Source: Mytilus edulis
Taxonomy: Eukaryota > Mollusca > Bivalvia > Mytilida > Mytilidae
Reading direction: 5' to 3'
NCBI RefSeq assembly: GCF_963676685.1
Contig: NC_092348.1
Coordinates: forward strand, 24,713,386-24,777,385
Length of the DNA stretch: 64,000 nt
Of this stretch, positions 22,317-33,600 are shown piece after piece. Position numbers and translations under genes: made by a program. The notes below the pieces were generated by a model, which saw only the letters and a program-made list of their open reading frames with translations, was not told the origin of the DNA and ran no database searches. The number at the start of each line of letters is the position of its first letter. Within the stretch, counting starts at the first letter, position 1.

Positions 22317-23415
22317 TTGTGTGATATTTAATTGATGAATTATAGACCATCTTACAATTCTGGTACTTCACTTTACGATACTTTATCGTGCTAGTCAATT
22401 AAACGTGTTTTTTTTCTTTTCTTAAACAAGATAATCGATTTCACGTTTTCACGCATATACCATGATATGACCAATACTTTATTTAATTTTCATCAAAATC
22501 GAAAAATTTATTATTAATCCAAAGATTAGAACCACCAGATGTCAATGTTTAAAAACATTTATAAAACGTATGTTATTTCGAATACAAAATCAATTATTTC
22601 TTGAAAAAGCTTCTTTGGGTATGCTCTTCACCTTCGTTTACTGTCCAGTATTTGCTCCACTAGGCGTACCAAACTGTTCTCATACCAAACTGTTCTCATA
22701 ACAAATAAATCTCTGGTAATGATTCATTAAGAAGAAAAAGAGAAAATAATTGCGCTGTTGCCAAGTATAACCAAAAGTCGCTATACAGATCAGCCTACGT
22801 TTTTTAATGAGAGGTAAATCTAAACAAGGATAAGATAATTTAAACATTGCATTAGCAATTACACGTTATGTCTGTTGTGCAAATAGTACAATCATAACAC
22901 GATTATTTATGTATCAATTCTGTATCTTGCGTGGTATAAGGCGTAATGGAAAAGGAAAATTGATATTGTGTTTAATACTGATGTCAACATAAACGGATTG
23001 GTTAACATGGATTCATGTGTATTTTTACAAGTGCAAAAGATGAAAAAAATAGAGAAATAAAAACACAACAAAACCATATTTAGTAGCATAAATCATATGT
23101 TCTCAATGAAGCTTTTTTTAGCATTATTCAAAAGATGGACACACATGAATGCACATAATATGATTTCTCACCTAGTTTGACCATGGCAACAAACATACCA
23201 AATCGACCAAATTGTATACACTTAATATACACTATACACACTTAATGTACAATATACATCTATTGATTTTAGATCTGCAGCATGAGAAAGTATGTAACAT
23301 ATGACGGCCACACATTGTTTGACTTGGGATGTAGTCTTCCTGAGGTAAAATATTGTTTGTATATCACTTGATGATAAACGAAAATGAACTTGACATCACA
23401 TAGAGCCATGTTTAA

Positions 23416-23712
23416 AAGCCCCTGTAGATGTGAAGTCTAGTGCTGTAGTTTCAAAGTCCAGCGCTGGAGATGTAAAGTTCAGCGCTATAGATCGAACAAA
23501 AAACTTTGTAGAGTTAATAAGCCACAATGCCAAAGTCTTATACTGAAGATATAAACTCCAGCGCTGCATATGTAGTCTCTAGCGATTTAGATATATAAAA
23601 AGTAAAGCGCTTGAGATTTAAAGTATAGCGTTCTTGATATAATATATACCACTGTAGATATAGATTCAAGCGCTGTAGATTTAAAGTCAAGTGCTGGAAA
23701 TATAAATTCCAA
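23416..23712 (+). repeat. degenerate minisatellite, unit about 22 bp
   Basis: There are about 12 degenerate units on the theme 'agcgctgtagatttaaagtc', with AGCGCT recurring near 23460, 23490, 23560 and 23670. Unit length and spacing drift. It lies in the intron after the pseudogene's exon B and is absent from the parent intron. Confidence 0.75.
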
Positions 23713-24034
23713 CTGTAAGCTTGGCATTTAATAATTTAATTCCCCTGTCGCATATATTAATTACATATAAATCAGTAAAGGCGTTCCAGTCAAAACACTA
23801 GGGAAGTCAAATTTAATACAAACTTAAAGATCCTTGATAACCACGAATTCCGATTTTTTTCCATGTTTTGCCAACTACTGATAATGTTATCTATCCCTGA
23901 CGGTAAAAGTTCATTAAGACGAACGTTCAACAGAAATATAAAGTTTATTGGTTTGAGGATAGCATCAAGAAAGAAGCCTCTACCAGCAGTAGCTTCATAC
24001 CGTTGGGTTAAAAACTCATCAAATATACACACCT

Positions 24035-24080
24035 TATAATTTGGTGTTTCGTCTACATAAGACTCGTCAGTGGTTCTTCA
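24035..24080 (-). repeat. family A fragment (inverted)
   Basis: 'ggtgtttcgtctacataaga' then 'ctcgtcagtgg' is the inverted core of family A, truncated on both sides. Confidence 0.65.
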
Positions 24081-24529
24081 ATCATACCATTAAGGAGCCT
24101 AATCTAAATCGTAGATAAAGAGCAATAAAAACATAAACAGCACGGACAGCTAAGTATGACTGATTTTATAAGGTAATAATGCGGTAAGTAATGGCTGGTT
24201 TGCTACTGCTCCACTAATGATACATGATACATCATTACACGTAAAAATCGGGTGATCAGTCATTTAGAAAGAAATAAAAAAAAATGATTGTGCTGATGCA
24301 AAATTAAACTTATGAATGGTTATCTTTGTCACGGATATTCCTTCATGGTTCATTTCACGATATTATACTTGACTTTTCCATTAAGCATTGATATAGCCAT
24401 TCGTACCAGAACATATAGAAATACACGTATTAAGAGCAATATAATTCATTGTTCATTTATTCTTACTCTAAATGAATTGTTTTTATAGAATACTATGACA
24501 ACTAGCATCTTATTTTAGTTTTAAGGTAA

Positions 24530-24760
24530 GAAGAAGTGGCATGATTGCCAATGAGACAACTCTCGACAAGAGATCACAATGACTCAGAAATTACAAACAA
24601 TAGGTCACCGTACGAATTTCAACGATGAGCATAGCCTATACATATAGTTAAAGTATATAACACCTCAAAAGGACAATGGTAAAACAATTCAAATGAGAAA
24701 ACTAACGCCTTATTTATTCACCACAAAACTATGAACGAAAAACAAATATGTTACACAGCA
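24530..24760. repeat. interspersed repeat family B copy
   Basis: The sequence 'gtggcatgattgccaatgag' followed by 'acaactctcgacaagagatc', 'ataggtcaccgtac' and 'aattcaaatgagaaaactaa' is a well-preserved family-B copy. Confidence 0.85.
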
Positions 24761-26219
24761 ACAAACGACAACAACTATATTACAGGCTCCTGATTCGGGA
24801 AAGGCACATACATAATGTGGTTGTTATAAATGCCTTTAAAGGCATCAAACCTCTCACTTACCTCGGACAGTGGTGTAACAGCACAACCTTAAAACGAACT
24901 ATGAAAAAAATAAAGAAAAACGTATTAAAAAGGCGTAACTCATCAGAAGGTCAGAAATAGAAATACAGAGTGGACGTAGCCGGGAACTTATTAATCTACA
25001 CAACTGAAAGACACTTTTCCAATAAAGCTGTCTTTTTTTATTAATTTGCCATGTAGTTCGGTATGTTTCTTATACAGTTGTTCTTTATCGCAACTTTGAA
25101 CTGCATTGTGCATGCAACTTCGAAATAAATATATTTTGATGTAATCTTGCTACTTTAAAAAGTCGAATAAATGTGGTTCTTCTGTAACCACAATGTTTGG
25201 AAAGCGAGAAAATGAGATGCTCGACGGTAAGTCTACAATTAAAAACCTGATTGTTGGTCAGCTGAAGCCTCGATCTCAAACTGGTGAAAGGGATATCTGT
25301 CAACAATGTTGATACTCAGATATGTGTAATGCTGGCTCACTGTGTGGAACGACAGGTAATTATAAAAAAAATGAAAAATCAAATACAAGGAACGTAGATG
25401 TGTTATGTTGAATACATTAAATATGTTTTAACGTCTTCTTTTCTTCAAAAAAATATTTAGAATAATAATCATTTAGAAAAATTATACGTATCTGTTGAGA
25501 CAATTATATGTATCTGGTTGGACAATTCACTTTGTATCATGTCATACATTTGTTTTATATCATGATCCCCTTCTTCACTTTTTTTGTTGAACTTGACCAC
25601 AGAACTCTGGCCTACAAAGCTGATGATATCATACTTGTTCTAGTACAACAATTCGTATCACCAAGGTATCTTTTTGCCCTAGCACTAGCAACATCAGATG
25701 ACATTGACACATTTCTTGTTTTGTATTAATAGCTTTCTAAACTATTACTCATATATTCATACATGAATATTTTTTTGTTACAAGACAATATTGACACACT
25801 TTGATTATTGACACTCACCTTTTTCTCAGACATTGGTTCTATTTTTTTTTATATTCCAGATTTTCAGCACACTGAACGTTTATGTTTCGCCTGTTCAACA
25901 GCGCTTAACACTACCAGCTGTAATGATATCAAATTGTGTAACCCAGTCGAGGTTTGAATCTTTATCTTGTAGTCGAAGTATTTATTTCGATATAAGTAAT
26001 TTTGCATGAAACGCTGAAAAGGTAAATCCAGAAAAGCGCATCTGACACATGAACCTTTTCAAAATATTTCCTAGCAAATCAATTTTACATCCCTCATAAT
26101 TATACGAGTAAAAATTAAAATAAAGAACTGAAAGTCGCAATGTTTACTGTTCATGTCTATTATAGAATTTCACTAATTCGACGATATACAGGCATATCAT
26201 GTAATCCTATATTCATACA

Positions 26220-26530
26220 AGAGGGGAGAAAGATATCAAAGGGATATTCAAACTAATAAATCAAAAATAAAATGACAACGTCATGGCTAATAATGAAAAA
26301 AAGACAAATAAATAAACGTACAATAGTACCTAAAAAGCAAAATAGAAAAAAAGGTCTAAGATACGCGAATCACACCAAAACATTGCGTGATCTCAGGTGC
26401 TCCAGAAGGGTAAACAGATCCTGCTCCACATGTGGCTCAGTCTCGTCGTGTTGCTCATGTTAGTACAAACCCGGTAGTAAGGCTAATTCAATAGGTTACA
26501 TTCGTGGAAATGGCACTGGATAGTAGTTAC
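26220..26530. repeat. interspersed repeat family E, best copy
   Basis: The sequence 'aagatatcaaagggatattc' followed by 'aaatgacaacgtcatggct', 'gtgatctcaggtgctccag', 'cagatcctgctccacatgtg' and 'tcgtcgtgttgctcatgtta' is the most complete of the copies at 3295, 9590 and here. The 63-codon open frame (26272-26463) is part of the repeat, not a gene. Confidence 0.8.
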
Positions 26531-26689
26531 GGCAGAAGGAACATATCCGATCAAGAATTAAAAAGTCTTGTAAAATCCGTTGACTTTTGATTTCAAGATA
26601 TATTTTAATGCCAACCTAAGCTATCATAGTATTACAATGCATCTTTTGGTGAAATAAACTATTAAGCACATAATATATAGAGAATAATA

Positions 26690-26800
26690 CATGGCAAAAT
26701 CCGTATCATATGTCGTATCATCCCGAGACACCAATATCAGCCCAAGGGCCTTTAGGCCCGAGGGATAATATTGGTCGAGGGTAATACGTATTTTGCCATG
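26690..26800. mobile_element. short palindromic element
   Basis: 'catggcaaaatccgtat' at the left is matched by the inverse 'atacgtattttgccatg' at the right. Inner inverted pairs are 'ccaatat'/'atattgg' and 'gggcc'/'ggccc'. It is a non-coding fold-back element. Confidence 0.7.
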
Positions 26801-27300
26801 CTTTATACGCTTTATCGTATATTTCAGCAGGAGAGTATCATATTATATGAACTGTTTTCTGATCCATTGCACTGGGTTACCTTCAGAACTGCTCAATTAC
26901 TTATCCGATGCACCTGGGTTACCTTACAATTTTCGTGCTGTTGTTTTAAAAATATTTAGTTTATTATTGTATTTTTTTGTATGTTTTGTATTTTTTATAG
27001 TTGCATTTAGTGTGCCAAAAAATATCAAAACATGACGTTCGTGACGTCACATTCCACACAATGACGACATTCAATAAATTGCGTCACGCCGAAATGACCG
27101 TTCTATTGGACCTATTTTGAGGAAAATTTGTCCTAAGATTACATAAATAAGAACTGACTTTATGTAAAAAGAAAAAAAGTAGGGGTGTGATAAAGGGTAT
27201 GCGATAAAGGGTGCGCATCAAAGTTGTGCGATATGGATTAAACAGCAGGCTATTTATCAAATATGCAAAACTACTGTATTTACTACTAAACATATGATAA

Positions 27301-27715
27301 AACTCAATATGGAATAGTCATTATTTAATGATATTTCGATATTACACGATGTGGTTTCGTATTGCCTTGATATAGCTTTGTCATTATTCAAATATGGTTT
27401 TGTCATTACTCAATGTGGTTTCACCATTATTTAATATGGTTGTGTCATTAGTCAATGTGGTTTTAACATTACTTGATGTCTATGTGACTTAACTTAATGT
27501 AGTTTTTTCGTTACATGATGTGGTTTTGTTATTTCGTAATGATGATTTGTCTATTCTTAATATGGTTTTAACATTACGTAATGAAGTTTCAAAATTTGAC
27601 GATTTTATACTACATGATGTGTTTGTTTCATTATTTGATGTGGTCTTGTCATTCTTTGATGCGGTCCTGTCATTCTTTGATATGGTTTTTCCATTACTTG
27701 ATGTGGTAAAACCAA
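27301..27715 (+). repeat. minisatellite, arm 1 of an inverted pair
   Basis: Degenerate 24-30 bp units alternate 'atatggttttgtcattact' with 'caatgtggtttcaccattat'. The same unit appears as its complement at 28370-28755, so the two arrays face each other about 650 bp apart. The 74-codon open frame (27520-27744) is an accident of the period. Confidence 0.85.
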
Positions 27716-28074
27716 GTGACCAATTCGGAAAAACCTGTTTTTAGAAAGATTTTCATGTTGTATGTGCCTTGAATGCGTTTGAAATCTATCGAATTAGTGT
27801 TCAAATTAAAGTTCGGGTTACTGTTTGAGTTAAACTTTGTGTTAGTTTTCGAATTCAAGTCATGCTTAGAATTCAAGTTCTAGTTAGCATTGAGTTTCGA
27901 GTTGGACTTCGAGTTTGAGTCACATTTATAGGCAGAGTTCTAGTTACAACTTTGAATTTGAGTCGCGGAACAAGGGCTTTTGCTCGGGCTTCCGAAAAGA
28001 GGGCTCCGAGATATGAGTACTAAATAAACAATGTAGTAGTATACAAAACGCAACATAGGAGTTGAAATAAAGTT

Positions 28075-28215
28075 AAATGTGGTGTGATTGCCAATGAGAC
28101 AACTATCCACCAGAGTTTAAATGCAGAAATATAAGAAATCATATATAGACAACCGTACAGCCATCAACACTCCGTATAGTCAGCTACAAAAGGCCACCAT
28201 ACACTACGTGAAAAA
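28075..28215. repeat. interspersed repeat family B copy
   Basis: 'gtggtgtgattgccaatgag' then 'acaactatccaccagag' and 'gtcagctacaaaaggccacc' lies in the spacer between the two facing minisatellite arms. Confidence 0.8.
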
Positions 28216-28369
28216 AATCTATTTTTTAACAGATTTCAATATGTCGTTTGTTTAATTTGCTTTGGATGGGTATCGCCATAGTTAAACATGTTAAAGTTCA
28301 AATTAAAGTTCGAGTGGTTGTTCAGAGTTATTTGGTATGAAAAAGGGGAACGGCAGACAATAATAAAAA

Positions 28370-28755
28370 AATCGACAAATTTTGAAACATCATTACGTAA
28401 TGTTAAAACCATATAAAGAATAGACAAATCATCATTACGAAATAACAAAACCTTATCATGTTATGAAACAACTACAGTACGTTAAGTCACATACACATCA
28501 AGTTATGTTAAAACTACATTGACTAATGACACAACTATATTAAATAATGGTGAAATCACATCGAGTAATGACCAAACCATATTGAGTAATGACAAAACTA
28601 TATCAAGTCACTACGAAACCATATTGTGTGATATCGAAATATCATTAATTAATGACTATTCTTTATTGATTTATATTAAACATCATTACGTAATGTCAAA
28701 ACCATATTTAGTAAAGAAAAAATATCATAAAGTAATAATAAAACAACATTAAGTA
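28370..28755 (-). repeat. minisatellite, arm 2 of an inverted pair
   Basis: Units such as 'aaaccatattgagtaatgac' are the complement of those at 27301-27715. Sequence internal to both arms is also partly inverted ('gttcaaattaaagttcg' occurs at both inner edges), so the whole block 27.3-28.8 kb is a loose fold-back structure. Confidence 0.82.
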
Positions 28756-28949
28756 ATATCAGAGTTCCACATAAGACAGCTGTGGCGTCCCATAGTTGAT
28801 TTTCTTAAAATATTTAGTTCTGTTAAACTGAGTTTTACTGGGTGCATTTCTTTTTTTATACATTGACTAGAGGTAAAGGGGAGGGTCAAGATCTCACAGA
28901 ACATGTAATACCCCGTTGTATTTTAGCGCCTGTTTCAAGTTAGGAGCCT

Positions 28950-29110
28950 CTGGCCTTTGACAGTTTTTTTATGTTTTTTTAATTTCAGTTCATTTAATGT
29001 TTTGGAGTTTAGTATGACGTCCGTTTTCATTGGTTGTGGGATTTCCCCCTGCGTTGAAGACCCATTGTGGCATCCGGCTGTTTCTGCTATTTTGTCGGGT
29101 TATTGCCAAT
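28950..29110 (-). repeat. interspersed repeat family F copy (inverted)
   Basis: 'tttggagtttagtatgacgt' followed by 'ccgttttcattggttgtggg' and 'gaagacccattgtggcatcc' is the inverse order of blocks seen at 37490-37680. The 65-codon open frame (28957-29154) belongs to the repeat. Confidence 0.7.
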
Positions 29111-29598
29111 TATATGTCAATTTTATTAAGATCTATCTTTTCAGTTTATTTTGAAATTCTGTAACCTATAGTTTTTCTTTTAATTAGTTTTTTTAACAAT
29201 ATGTTAGCAAAATAAAAAAAGTGTGTCGAACATTTACTTGAAAACAAGTTTTATACAGCATGCTCATACCATATAAAATTTTTAATATATGCATTAGAAG
29301 GAAATGTAAAGCATACTAATGACACCAAGATGCACGTTACTGTGCTTATATTGAATGTTATGTTTTTCGTAAATCGTATCACACATGAACACATGAAAGT
29401 ATCATTTTAATATCGTTGAGTGTTCTTGGATCTTCTTGTAAAGTACCGTCATTTAGTTCTTTAAATGAAAGGATGACCAAGAATTTAGCGATGAAGAAAT
29501 ACAAATAACCACTTAGAATAATTAGTTTCATTTTCGGGAATAATATAAATATTCGGACCTTTCATCGCTAACTATTTTTATACTTTCGTCTTTCATAG

Positions 29599-29710
29599 AT
29601 GTAGAAAATGGAGATTGCCTAGAATATGCACGATGAATCCACCAGCACCAGGAAAATGCTGCAAAACACCAAATTGTCCATCCAACGTAGTTCTGACATA
29701 TCCCTCTTGA
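29599..29710 (+). CDS. possible terminal exon ending in a VWC-like motif
   Basis: A good acceptor (gtctttcatag) is followed, after one base, by a frame encoding CRKWRLPRICTMNPPAPGKC, then CKTPNCPSNVVLTYPS and TGA (29708). AATAAA lies 11 nt further on (29721-29726). The C..C..PPAPGKCC..PNC layout is like the second half of a von Willebrand factor type C domain. No upstream exon of the same gene was recognised, so this could be the last exon of a gene with long introns, an alternative 3' exon, or an orphan left by duplication. Confidence 0.4.
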
Positions 29711-29875
29711 TACGTAGAAGAATAAACAGATGAGGAAAAATAAGACCTCTAAACATTCTGTAATGTCATATAACTGGTATTTCCAAAAACTTGTAATTGA
29801 AATTAAATAATGATTTTGTACATACTATTATTATTACTGTTAGACGGAAGAACCAAATATATCTATTTGTCAAGT

Positions 29876-30355
29876 CTTTGCTATAGAATGAAATTCAAAA
29901 CAGTGTGGTTGTGGCCATTGATTGACACATTAAATTCATCCATTGACTGGGACACTTTAGGTGAATGTTTGTATGTAACGACCACTGCTCACTATGTACT
30001 TTTTAAAGACACTTAAACTATGGGGTCACCAAAGGTTCTCAACACCTTAATAAAGTAATTCGAAAAATTAATCAGAAATAACACGATGTTTTGATTTATA
30101 TTAATTATATAAATCAAAACATAAAGGTTATTCCTGATTAATTTTTCGAATTATTTTATAATCAAAGGCGTTAAGAAACCTTTGGTGACCCCACAGTTTA
30201 AATGTCTATCGTAGGTACGCCGTGAACAGTGATCGTTACAGACAAACGTTCACGTAAATTGTCCCAGTCAATGGATGAATTTAATGTGTCAATCAATGGC
30301 CACAGCCACACTGTTTTGAATTTCATTCTATTTATTATTCATAGCGATAGCAAAG
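29876..30355. mobile_element. 480-bp long palindrome (fold-back element)
   Basis: Two arms of about 230 bp are near-perfect complements, centred near 30104 in 'gatttatattaattatataaatc'. The left arm runs from CTTTGCTAT through 'gaatgaaattcaaaacagtg' and 'actatggggtcaccaaagg'. The right arm ends with the inverse of these and ATAGCAAAG. The right arm has about 15 extra bases near its outer end. No protein is encoded; the open frames at 29810 and 30229 are its two strands. A MITE-like element capable of a long hairpin. Confidence 0.88.
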
Positions 30356-31619
30356 TAGTGATTTGTCTCTTTAGTTTTTCGCTTTATATTTCATATAAAA
30401 ACCAATTAATATTTTACCAAATTTGGCGTCGTCATAAAGCCCCATGGGGGTGAAGAAGATCATTCCTTATTTAGAAATCACGACGGGTCGAAGGTCAAGG
30501 TCACATCAGCAATAGATAGACTAAAAAGTGGCTTTTTGATCATATTTTTATTCATATGATTTCCTTTGCGCCATTTGGGTTGAAATAAATGTTGGAAAGA
30601 AAAATTCATTTCTATGGCCAGTAGGAAAAAGGAAAAAGAAAGGTTCACAGTGCATAGTACATAGACTTAAATTAAACATTGTAATTGAAAAAAAATCTTT
30701 GAACTATTAGTTAGATCTCAAGTAAACTGTTGATGGAATTATGAATGGAATAAAAAGAACCATGGCCTTTTTCGCAAGTGAAATGTTTTCTGTTTGTTAA
30801 TAAATTTAAAATAAGATTAAACCCGCAATTTTATTCGCTTGCATGCAAAACAAATTACTAGCTATAGGTAGAGTGGTCTATATATTATACCGGTATATCG
30901 AATCCCGTCAAAGGAAGATTCAAATTTTGCTTTCTCAAGTTTGCAGAGTTTACATCGTTGTGCTGATATTTAGAGTAATTATGAATATAATGTATGTTAC
31001 ATATATATACGTCTTAACATGTGACAACTTTATGACAGACATCTTCAATCGGAAGACACGTGATAATACAGGGCTTACACCATTATATATTAGTATAATA
31101 GTTCGTCTCAAATGTAAGTCAACAATGTTGGATCTTTATATGGATGTTAGTCTATTTATGGACTTCTGATTTAATGTATACAAACATAGGTACTTATACA
31201 ATAGACATTATACAATAAACGTATGATAATAGATGGTTTATAAGTAATAGTAATCTAGAAGCCAAAGTTGTCAAACTTTTTTCTCTCTAATATACACGAC
31301 GAACTGGTCAGAATACCCAGCAAAACATACAATTCACGATTCTAATTGAGCATTTGACATTGATAAAGCTTTCAAAAATAAGTTATTTGCATGTTTATCA
31401 AAACTTTGTATTTTCATTATTGACATTGCTAAAATATCAAAAATAAGTTATTTGCAAGTATATCAAAACTTTGTTATTTTCATTATCTTCTACTAATTTG
31501 TTTTTGATCTGAATTTCATTTTAAGTGAACTGCTGTTTTTCTGAACAATTTATTCATATAAAGATATACATGATAAAGCTGAGGTAATAATGTTCCCTTC
31601 TCATACCATGGTGCAACTT

Positions 31620-33011
31620 CTAATATTTATCATCATTTCTATCAAAACCTTCCGAGCAAGTTCTGCAATTTTGTTCTGTACAATACGTTAACCAGGAAAA
31701 CTTAAGACCTTCAATATAGTCTGTTTCGTTATTTCTACCGTGTATTGACACACAGGAATGTAAGTAACCTGTTGAAGAACATGACTCGGATCTCCATGGA
31801 AAACTACTGTAAACATCACCAAAAGGGCCTAACATTCTGCCATAGTTTGTAAAAAATTTCAAAGTAAAAATAAATGATCGATATTTGACAAACACTTTTG
31901 TGATAACTTCATCGTCTTCAAGATCAAACTCGTGTTCGACATCGGAGTTGTAACGCTCTGGTCCATGGGTAACAATTTCGCCGCTTTTGTATAATATCGA
32001 TATTCTAACTAACGATGAATGATGGTTGAATCCACTGCCTACGAAGAAGAGCTTTACTTTCTTTGGTCTATCGTTGATACTGGTACTATGGCTACCACTT
32101 GTGGATTTTCCTGCGTTATACGCACCAGTGCTACGATCACTAAATTGTCTCCCTTTGATGAATGTCTTGAAATTATTGGAATATTTTCTGTATTTTAAAT
32201 TAGATTTTTGAACATTTGACATAGTTTTGGGACGATTCATTAGTAGAATACTAATGTCTGGAACATTAATAACGGAATGTTTTTCAACGAATTCTTTCAA
32301 ATCATCAAGATCGAGAATGTCATGAAAACGGATCGTGTTTAATAAAATATTTACATCTGAGTTATCAAATTGATCCTGCTTTTCTAGTGTTTTATAATTT
32401 AAATACTCCCCAACAAGTTTGAAAATAGAGATTTCGGGGTCATATACTGGAATATTGTGTTTCATTGCTGTAAAGTTGTAATTATCAATGATGGATTCAA
32501 ATTCCGTTAACGACAATTCCAAAAAAAGCTCATGAAAATGATTTGAAGCAAACATGCATATTGCATCAAGCAGTACACTTAGGTTAAACCGACATCCAAA
32601 TTTTATCAAAGATATAACATTTTCTTTGTCAATTTTTTTAACCATGAATCTCTCACATTCCAATGAAACGAAATCAACTTGTAGAAAATTAGCCGCAATG
32701 AGAATATCCTGAACATTACTATCATCAATTAGAATTCTGCCAGTGTATGCAAAATTTACCATAAGCTCTATGACATGTGGCTTGATAATGCTCTTATCTA
32801 ATGAATATTCCTCGCTCTCATCTTGTTCATTTTTTGTTTTATACAGAAACATATTTTTGAAATAATCAGATAAGCTAGAAAGAACCAGCTTGTGTCCTTT
32901 GATGATTGTTGTGTCACATCTCAGCGTTACATCGTAAAATAGATCATCCTGTAAATATTTGTGCATTTTTGTGAAAGCGGCTTTGAAATAGTTTTCATCT
33001 TTGACTTCCAT
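31620..33011 (-). CDS. BTB-BACK protein with C-terminal jacalin-like lectin domain
   Basis: A 463-residue open frame in a single coding exon. Residues about 10-130 are a BTB/POZ domain (DLFYDVTLRCDTTIIKGHKL, FAYTGRI, AANFLQVDFVSLECERFM). Residues about 131-245 are a BACK domain (VISLIKFGCRFNLSVLLDAI and FHELFLEL). After a basic, Ser-rich linker, residues about 319-443 read as a jacalin-like beta-prism: VRISILYKSGEIVTHG, HEFDLEDDEVITKVFV, FFTNYGRMLGPFG and YIEGLKFSW. The family norm after BTB-BACK is Kelch repeats, which are absent. BTB-BACK proteins usually serve as CUL3 ubiquitin-ligase adaptors, so this one may recruit glycan-bearing targets in the cytosol (inference). An acceptor (tatttcag) lies 16 nt before the ATG, implying an upstream 5' UTR exon. 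AATAAA lies at 31549-31554 on this strand. Confidence 0.85.
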   Translation of the reverse strand: MEVKDENYFKAAFTKMHKYLQDDLFYDVTLRCDTTIIKGHKLVLSSLSDYFKNMFLYKTKNEQDESEEYSLDKSIIKPHVIELMVNFAYTGRILIDDSNVQDILIAANFLQVDFVSLECERFMVKKIDKENVISLIKFGCRFNLSVLLDAICMFASNHFHELFLELSLTEFESIIDNYNFTAMKHNIPVYDPEISIFKLVGEYLNYKTLEKQDQFDNSDVNILLNTIRFHDILDLDDLKEFVEKHSVINVPDISILLMNRPKTMSNVQKSNLKYRKYSNNFKTFIKGRQFSDRSTGAYNAGKSTSGSHSTSINDRPKKVKLFFVGSGFNHHSSLVRISILYKSGEIVTHGPERYNSDVEHEFDLEDDEVITKVFVKYRSFIFTLKFFTNYGRMLGPFGDVYSSFPWRSESCSSTGYLHSCVSIHGRNNETDYIEGLKFSWLTYCTEQNCRTCSEGFDRNDDKY

Positions 33012-33317
33012 TTCGGTATTTGCGATCTGAAATAAACATTTTTAGCATTCACATAAGATCGTTTTCAAACTTTTTAATTTTGACATAAGCAACGCGATTA
33101 AATTCACAGAGAATAAGCACGATCTCTTCTTGTTTTTGTTGGTTTTTCTGGTGATGAGAACTTTTATTTTTATTTCGTTTTTGGAACAGCGGATGGAGTT
33201 TGTAAAATTATTAAAGTAAGAATTTCTTATTTTAAACTAAGAAATCAGTTACGACACAGTCATAATTTAGAACTTATGTAAACAGATGCATTACTTATCG
33301 GGTTTACATTGTTTAGA

Positions 33318-33600
33318 TATAGTGTGGTGTGAGTGTCAATGAGAAAACTCTCCATGCAAATAACTATGTATAAAAGTAAACCACTATAGATCAATGTATG
33401 GCCTTCAACACTGAGCCTTGGCTCACACCGAACAAAAAGCTATAAAGGGCCCAAAAATTACTAGTGTAAAACCATTCAAACAGGAAAACAAACGGTCTAA
33501 TCTATATAAAAAATGAGAAACGAGAAACACGTATAAATAATATAAACAAACGACAACTACTGTACATCAGATTCCTGACTTAGGACAGGTGTAAACATTT
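33318..33600. repeat. interspersed repeat family B copy, extended
   Basis: The sequence 'tagtgtggtgtgagtgtcaa' then 'tgagaaaactctccatgc', 'ttcaacactgagccttggct' and 'caaacgacaactactgtac' is a long copy running into 'attcctgacttaggacagg'. It lies just upstream of the BTB gene. Confidence 0.82.

Larger units (their letters stand above)
21883..25951 (+). pseudogene. truncated copy of the LU/EGF/lectin gene 5' half
   Basis: Exon A is present twice (21883-21971 and 22114-22202). Exon B is at 23273-23344, exon C at 25172-25355 and exon A' at 25860-25951. They match the equivalents at 1697, 2893, 4499 and 6653, with identical lengths except exon C (184 against 190 nt). Intron sequence is also similar, for example 'gaattatagaccat' after exon A, so this is a segmental duplication rather than a retrocopy. 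Damage: the third cysteine of exon A is Ser; exon C has TGA (25310-25312) for the second Cys of CNQCC; the AG before exon C has become AA. Exons B' onward, the EGF exons and the lectin domain are not found. Exon-level expression is possible but a full protein is not. Confidence 0.8.

Noticed and set aside
30843-31169. 108-codon + strand open frame before the BTB gene
   Set aside because: No homology pattern, AT-rich composition and no splice or poly(A) context.
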